The translations under genes and the position numbers were made by a program. Positions 63,820 through 64,000 of a stretch of DNA of 64,000 nucleotides are shown here, in pieces. Position 1 is the first letter of the stretch. Every line of letters starts with the position of its first letter. This DNA is from Mansonella perstans (lineage: Eukaryota > Nematoda > Chromadorea > Rhabditida > Onchocercidae). The stretch spans positions 620,001 through 684,000 of the forward strand of contig JBAMDO010000574.1 of the NCBI GenBank assembly GCA_037074765.1, in the 5' to 3' direction. The notes below the pieces were generated by a model. It did no database searches, was not told the DNA's origin, and saw only the letters and a list, made by a program, of their open reading frames with translations.

Positions 63820-64000
63820 TTAGCTCCTTTAAACGTGTTTTATTACAACTTTATTGCCATCAGCGTATAAACAAATGTGAAACATTGAGTTAACATATGA
63901 GAGAAGTGATTATTGCTTCCAATGAACAATTTAGCAAGCAATATTTATTTAGACAGTCTAACAATCAATCACAAATTTGATTCTTTCCACACACAAATGC
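63820..64000. other. 5' flank of the ANKRD13-like gene
   Basis: The last 180 bases hold the upstream flank. No clear TTTCAG acceptor precedes the start codon. The nearest AG is weak (tttaaag), so the mRNA 5' end could not be placed. Confidence 0.4.

Noticed and set aside
1..64000. CRISPR arrays, operons or prokaryotic gene clusters
   Set aside because: The few tandem repeats have no spacers, and the genes are intron-rich eukaryotic genes. No Shine-Dalgarno-led gene clusters are present.

Overview
This is nuclear DNA from a nematode, most likely a filarial or other spirurid species. It is about 70% A+T. Its genes have many short exons, short UTRs and TTTCAG-type acceptors 7-50 bases before start codons, as expected for spliced-leader trans-splicing. 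The encoded proteins are clearly metazoan, and the cytoplasmic intermediate filament with a lamin-type tail is typical of nematodes. Species was not determined.

Six protein genes could be rebuilt exon by exon with consistent reading phase, and all lie on the minus strand. From right to left they are: (1) an ANKRD13-family ankyrin/ubiquitin-interacting protein, 63819-58459, 14 exons, 617 aa; (2) the SUMO precursor smo-1, 56174-55379, 3 exons, 109 aa; (3) a cytoplasmic intermediate filament protein, ifb-1-like, 45681-39747, 12 exons, 578 aa; (4) mitochondrial ribosomal protein L30, 38351-36441, 6 exons, 159 aa; (5) a SETD1/SET-2 histone H3K4 methyltransferase, 33751-18152, 35 exons, 1,664 aa; (6) an unrecognised single-pass membrane protein, 8240-6974, 4 exons, 283 aa. 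Spacing is in kilobases, so apart from shared strand nothing suggests an operon. The jobs are housekeeping: chromatin marking, mitochondrial translation, cytoskeleton, SUMO conjugation and endosomal ubiquitin recognition.

Three long stretches (1-6.7 kb, 8.3-18.1 kb, 45.7-55.4 kb) hold no convincing active gene. They contain microsatellites, minisatellites with 31-34-base periods, an 80-base poly(T) run and coding-like relics on the plus strand at 3.6, 38.7, 49.2 and 50.1 kb. Three of the four relics are broken only by TAG codons.

The most interesting signals are in splicing. A 33-base tandem duplication in set-2 copies a 5' splice site and offers an in-frame 11-residue insertion before the SET domain. 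A strong acceptor inside set-2 cannot be used in cis in any frame but sits 8 bases before an ATG, pointing to a trans-spliced short SET-2 isoform. The intermediate filament gene appears to use a TG instead of AG acceptor, and the ANKRD13 gene has a GC-AG intron. No CRISPR array, tRNA, rRNA or intact transposon was seen, and I found no convincing undescribed multi-gene system.
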